Shown here one piece after another: positions 6,625 to 7,059 of a stretch of DNA of 7,059 nt. Numbering within the stretch: the stretch's first letter is position 1; each line of letters begins with the position of its first letter. The translations under genes were made by a program, and so were the position numbers. The notes below the pieces were generated by a model that was not told the DNA's origin, ran no database searches, and worked only from the letters and a program-made list of their open reading frames with translations. The stretch comes from Lactobacillales bacterium (lineage in GTDB: Bacteria; Bacillota; Bacilli; Lactobacillales; Vagococcaceae). The DNA is taken from the NCBI GenBank assembly GCA_015655485.1, contig JAATEZ010000399.1, positions 1 through 7,059 on the forward strand. The letters run 5' to 3'.

Positions 6625-7059
6625 AGGTTCTCTTATTTTTTTCAACAAAATCATAAGGGCTGATGTTTTGTAAACCAATAAGAGGATCGATTTGCTGAAG
6701 TTGGATCAGCTCTAACGTAAGAACTGGCTGATTTCCCATACTGATTTTATCTTGAGAATCCGCCTGATACTTTACAGTAGGCTCTTCAATTTGAAATAAA
6801 GAAAGTTCTTTCGACTCGCGCCTGCTAACTTGCTCTTTTGAGACAACTGAATTTTTTTCAACCTGTTTCTCTGCATTTCTTTGCACTATCTCTGCTTGAT
6901 TTTCTGGGGAAGGTTTCTTCTGGTCAAAAATTTCCGCGCCGGTTGTATTTTCAAAAGCTTCTAATTTCAATCGTGTATCAAGCGGCATTCTTTCTGCAGA
7001 AATGATTCTTTCCGGTAAAGAAGTGTGCCGGTTGACTGATTCATTAACGACACAATCTC
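6623..7059 (-). CDS. Unrecognised protein, C-terminal 144 residues (5' end beyond window)
   Basis: The minus-strand frame is open from the window edge to the TAA at 6623-6625, giving 144 visible residues. An internal ATG at 6986-6988 is probably not the start. The frame continues upstream of it (RHTSLPERIISAER) and I saw no clear ribosome binding site there. I do not recognise the family. The first 45 visible residues look folded. The stretch from about 45 to 110 is rich in E, K, Q and S and looks like a disordered linker. It contains KELSLFQIEEP, whose ELSLF resembles the QL(S/D)LF sliding-clamp-binding motif found in MutS and Y-family polymerase tails. A final segment, LTLELIQLQQIDPLIGLQNI, could be a helix. 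A bidirectional terminator directly after the stop supports a real gene. A MutS-like or DNA-repair tail is possible but weakly supported. Confidence 0.6.
   Translation of the reverse strand, partial: DCVVNESVNRHTSLPERIISAERMPLDTRLKLEAFENTTGAEIFDQKKPSPENQAEIVQRNAEKQVEKNSVVSKEQVSRRESKELSLFQIEEPTVKYQADSQDKISMGNQPVLTLELIQLQQIDPLIGLQNISPYDFVEKNKRT

Noticed and set aside
6488..6673. A 61-codon + strand frame running from the kinase end through the terminator
   Set aside because: It overlaps the kinase coding sequence and spans the bidirectional terminator; it has no ribosome binding site and looks like chance.

Overview
The window reads as low-GC Firmicutes chromosome, most likely a lactic-acid bacterium of the Enterococcus type. 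The evidence is AT-rich DNA, strong AGGAGG-type ribosome binding sites, a LicT-type antiterminator beside a beta-glucoside PTS, and protein sequences in the style of that group. The genus is an inference.

Positions 1-4524 hold a classic aryl-beta-glucoside (cellobiose/salicin-type) utilisation locus, all on the + strand. It has a BglG/LicT-family antiterminator missing only its first few codons, a 255-base structured leader, a fused EIIBCA permease of 627 residues, and a GH1 6-phospho-beta-glucosidase. A strong bidirectional terminator closes it. The expected logic is that EIIBCA imports and phosphorylates the beta-glucoside, the GH1 enzyme splits the phosphorylated sugar in the cytoplasm, and the permease controls the antiterminator by phosphorylating its PRD domains. 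The GH1 gene, however, is broken by a single missing T near codon 125.

Positions 4525-7059 are unrelated housekeeping or accessory genes. A convergent minus-strand gene encodes a two-helix DUF1003 membrane protein. A 281-base divergent intergenic region carries promoters facing both ways and a long inverted repeat. Next is a + strand diacylglycerol/lipid kinase (DgkB/YegS type), also broken by one missing T. A second bidirectional terminator follows, and then the 3' end of an unrecognised minus-strand gene that runs off the window.

I found no mobile element, CRISPR array, tRNA or rRNA, and nothing that amounts to a new system. The points most worth a second look are the two one-T frameshifts in neighbouring genes, the leader before the permease (a RAT-like core without an obvious overlapping terminator), and the unidentified terminal gene with a possible clamp-binding motif.
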